The notes below the pieces were generated by a model. That model did no database searches and was not told the origin of the DNA. It saw only the letters and a program-made list of their open reading frames with translations. From Actinomycetota bacterium (lineage in GTDB: Bacteria; Actinomycetota; Acidimicrobiia; Acidimicrobiales; JAJPHE01), in NCBI GenBank assembly GCA_027315345.1, contig DAHUYE010000026.1, positions 20,483 through 84,482 of the forward strand: 64,000 nt of DNA. Direction: 5' to 3'. The position numbers and the translations under genes are program-made. Below, one piece after another: positions 63,316 through 64,000 of this stretch; the stretch's first letter is position 1; every line of letters starts with the position of its first letter.

Positions 63316-64000
63316 TCAGCCAGCTTGGCGGAACTCTTCGTACCTCTCGGCCAGACGCTCGGAGTCGGGGCGCGAGTGTCTGTCACGGGGGACGGTGAGG
63401 ACTGCGCCTGCCATCTCCTGAATGCCGTGACGAAGCATCGGACCATCGATCTCCTCCAGCACGCGGGCCTTGACCTCGAGGGTCAGGTCGGGTCGCACTC
63501 CGATGATGTTGCGGTCGAAGACGGCGTGATGGATCTTGCACAGAGAAAGACCGTTGGGTACGACTGGGTCGCCACGAGGATGGCCGTCGGGCAGGATGTG
63601 CGCCGCATCAAGGAGCTCAGGGTGTCTGAGACGGCACATGGCACAGGCATCCTGATAAGCCCGCAAGACCCGGGCCCTGAATAGCGGCTGGTGGAGTCGG
63701 GCCATCGTGAGGCGGGCGACATAGTCCCGAGCTAACACGTCAAGGGCCCGCTGTGCTTCGTCCACGGCCAGGGAGAATTCATGGCGCGCCGGATCCTCAG
63801 CAACCAACCAGACGGGATAGCGAGCCACATACGTGCCCCGGTCCACGCCAATGAAGTAGACGAGGGGGAGCCCGGACACCATCGCCTTTCGGAGGGCCCG
63901 GTTGTCCGAGTGAGCCGGGTCCACTCCCCTGTACTTGTATCGGACGAGCCCATCTTCTCCGAGGTCGTCGGCGTATGGCGGCGTCTGGTCAGGCCTGGTG
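63316..64000 (-). CDS. HNH endonuclease (5' truncated by window)
   Basis: The frame is open from the right edge to the stop at 63316, so the N-terminus lies beyond 64000. DLGEDGLVRYKYRGVDPAHSDNRALRKAM and GLPLVYFIGVDRGTYVARYPV are the front region of a family of HNH restriction-type endonucleases. The nuclease is CRLRHPELLDAAHILPDGHPRGDPVVPNGLSLCKIHHAVFD, including C-x4-H and LCKIHH. GTG 63924 would be only an internal start. Same strand as the AAA+ gene 170 bp downstream. Confidence 0.85.
   Translation of the reverse strand, partial: TRPDQTPPYADDLGEDGLVRYKYRGVDPAHSDNRALRKAMVSGLPLVYFIGVDRGTYVARYPVWLVAEDPARHEFSLAVDEAQRALDVLARDYVARLTMARLHQPLFRARVLRAYQDACAMCRLRHPELLDAAHILPDGHPRGDPVVPNGLSLCKIHHAVFDRNIIGVRPDLTLEVKARVLEEIDGPMLRHGIQEMAGAVLTVPRDRHSRPDSERLAERYEEFRQAG

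Overview
The window is very GC-rich and densely coded on both strands, with frequent GTG and TTG starts. Gene content (RecBCD, DHA2 exporter, CaiB-type CoA-transferase, Baeyer-Villiger monooxygenases, M20 peptidase, D-Ala-D-Ala carboxypeptidase, VapBC-like pair) suggests a high-GC actinobacterium, plausibly an Acidimicrobiia-like lineage. That placement is inference, because no rRNA or other phylogenetic marker is present. At least thirteen genes have a TAnnnT hexamer only 6-8 nt before the start codon, so leaderless mRNAs look common.

Layout: 1-3.7 kb holds the end of nadE, an MFS exporter coupled to a MerR regulator, a small membrane protein and a hotdog thioesterase. 3.7-14.6 kb (minus strand) is a five-gene surface cluster: GH26-like glycosidase, exosortase fused to an EpsI-like domain, membrane GT2 glycosyltransferase with IPT/TIG-like repeats, and two secreted sedolisin proteases. 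Both proteases end in a VPEAP - hydrophobic segment - poly-Arg tail, the layout of an exosortase sorting signal. 14.6-28.7 kb is catabolic and transport: two Baeyer-Villiger-type monooxygenases, a CoA-transferase with an ArsR regulator, an SDR/dienelactone hydrolase/DUF operon, a substrate-binding protein, a third sedolisin without a tail, a MOSC protein, an M20 peptidase and an RDD protein.

28.7-40.6 kb is a complete selenocysteine module: diguanylate cyclase, tRNA-Sec(UCA), selD diverging from selA-selB, then a three-subunit formate dehydrogenase whose catalytic subunit reads through an in-frame UGA (Sec190), followed by mobA and fdhD. A SECIS-like hairpin follows the UGA, with the same loop bases and UGA-to-loop distance as E. 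coli fdhF. Tools and client are thus co-located: SelD makes selenophosphate, SelA charges tRNA-Sec, SelB delivers it, MobA and FdhD mature the molybdenum cofactor, and FdhA is the consumer.

40.7-49 kb is mixed: zinc-ribbon fragment, aldo/keto reductase, orphan PEP-utilising mobile-domain protein with a regulator, ferritin-like protein, histidine phosphatase, D,D-carboxypeptidase, and a retropepsin-like protein paired with a two-domain partner. 49-58 kb is a recC-recB-recD operon. 58-64 kb is accessory: a GHKL ATPase diverging from an HNH nuclease; a 42-bp 3' fragment of a tRNA-Arg(CCU), read as the distal attachment site of an element extending right beyond the window; an apparently decayed antitoxin/PIN pair; an AAA+/DUF4143 ATPase; and an HNH nuclease cut by the window edge. 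No CRISPR array, rRNA or complete insertion sequence was seen, and no intergenic stretch exceeds about 260 bp.
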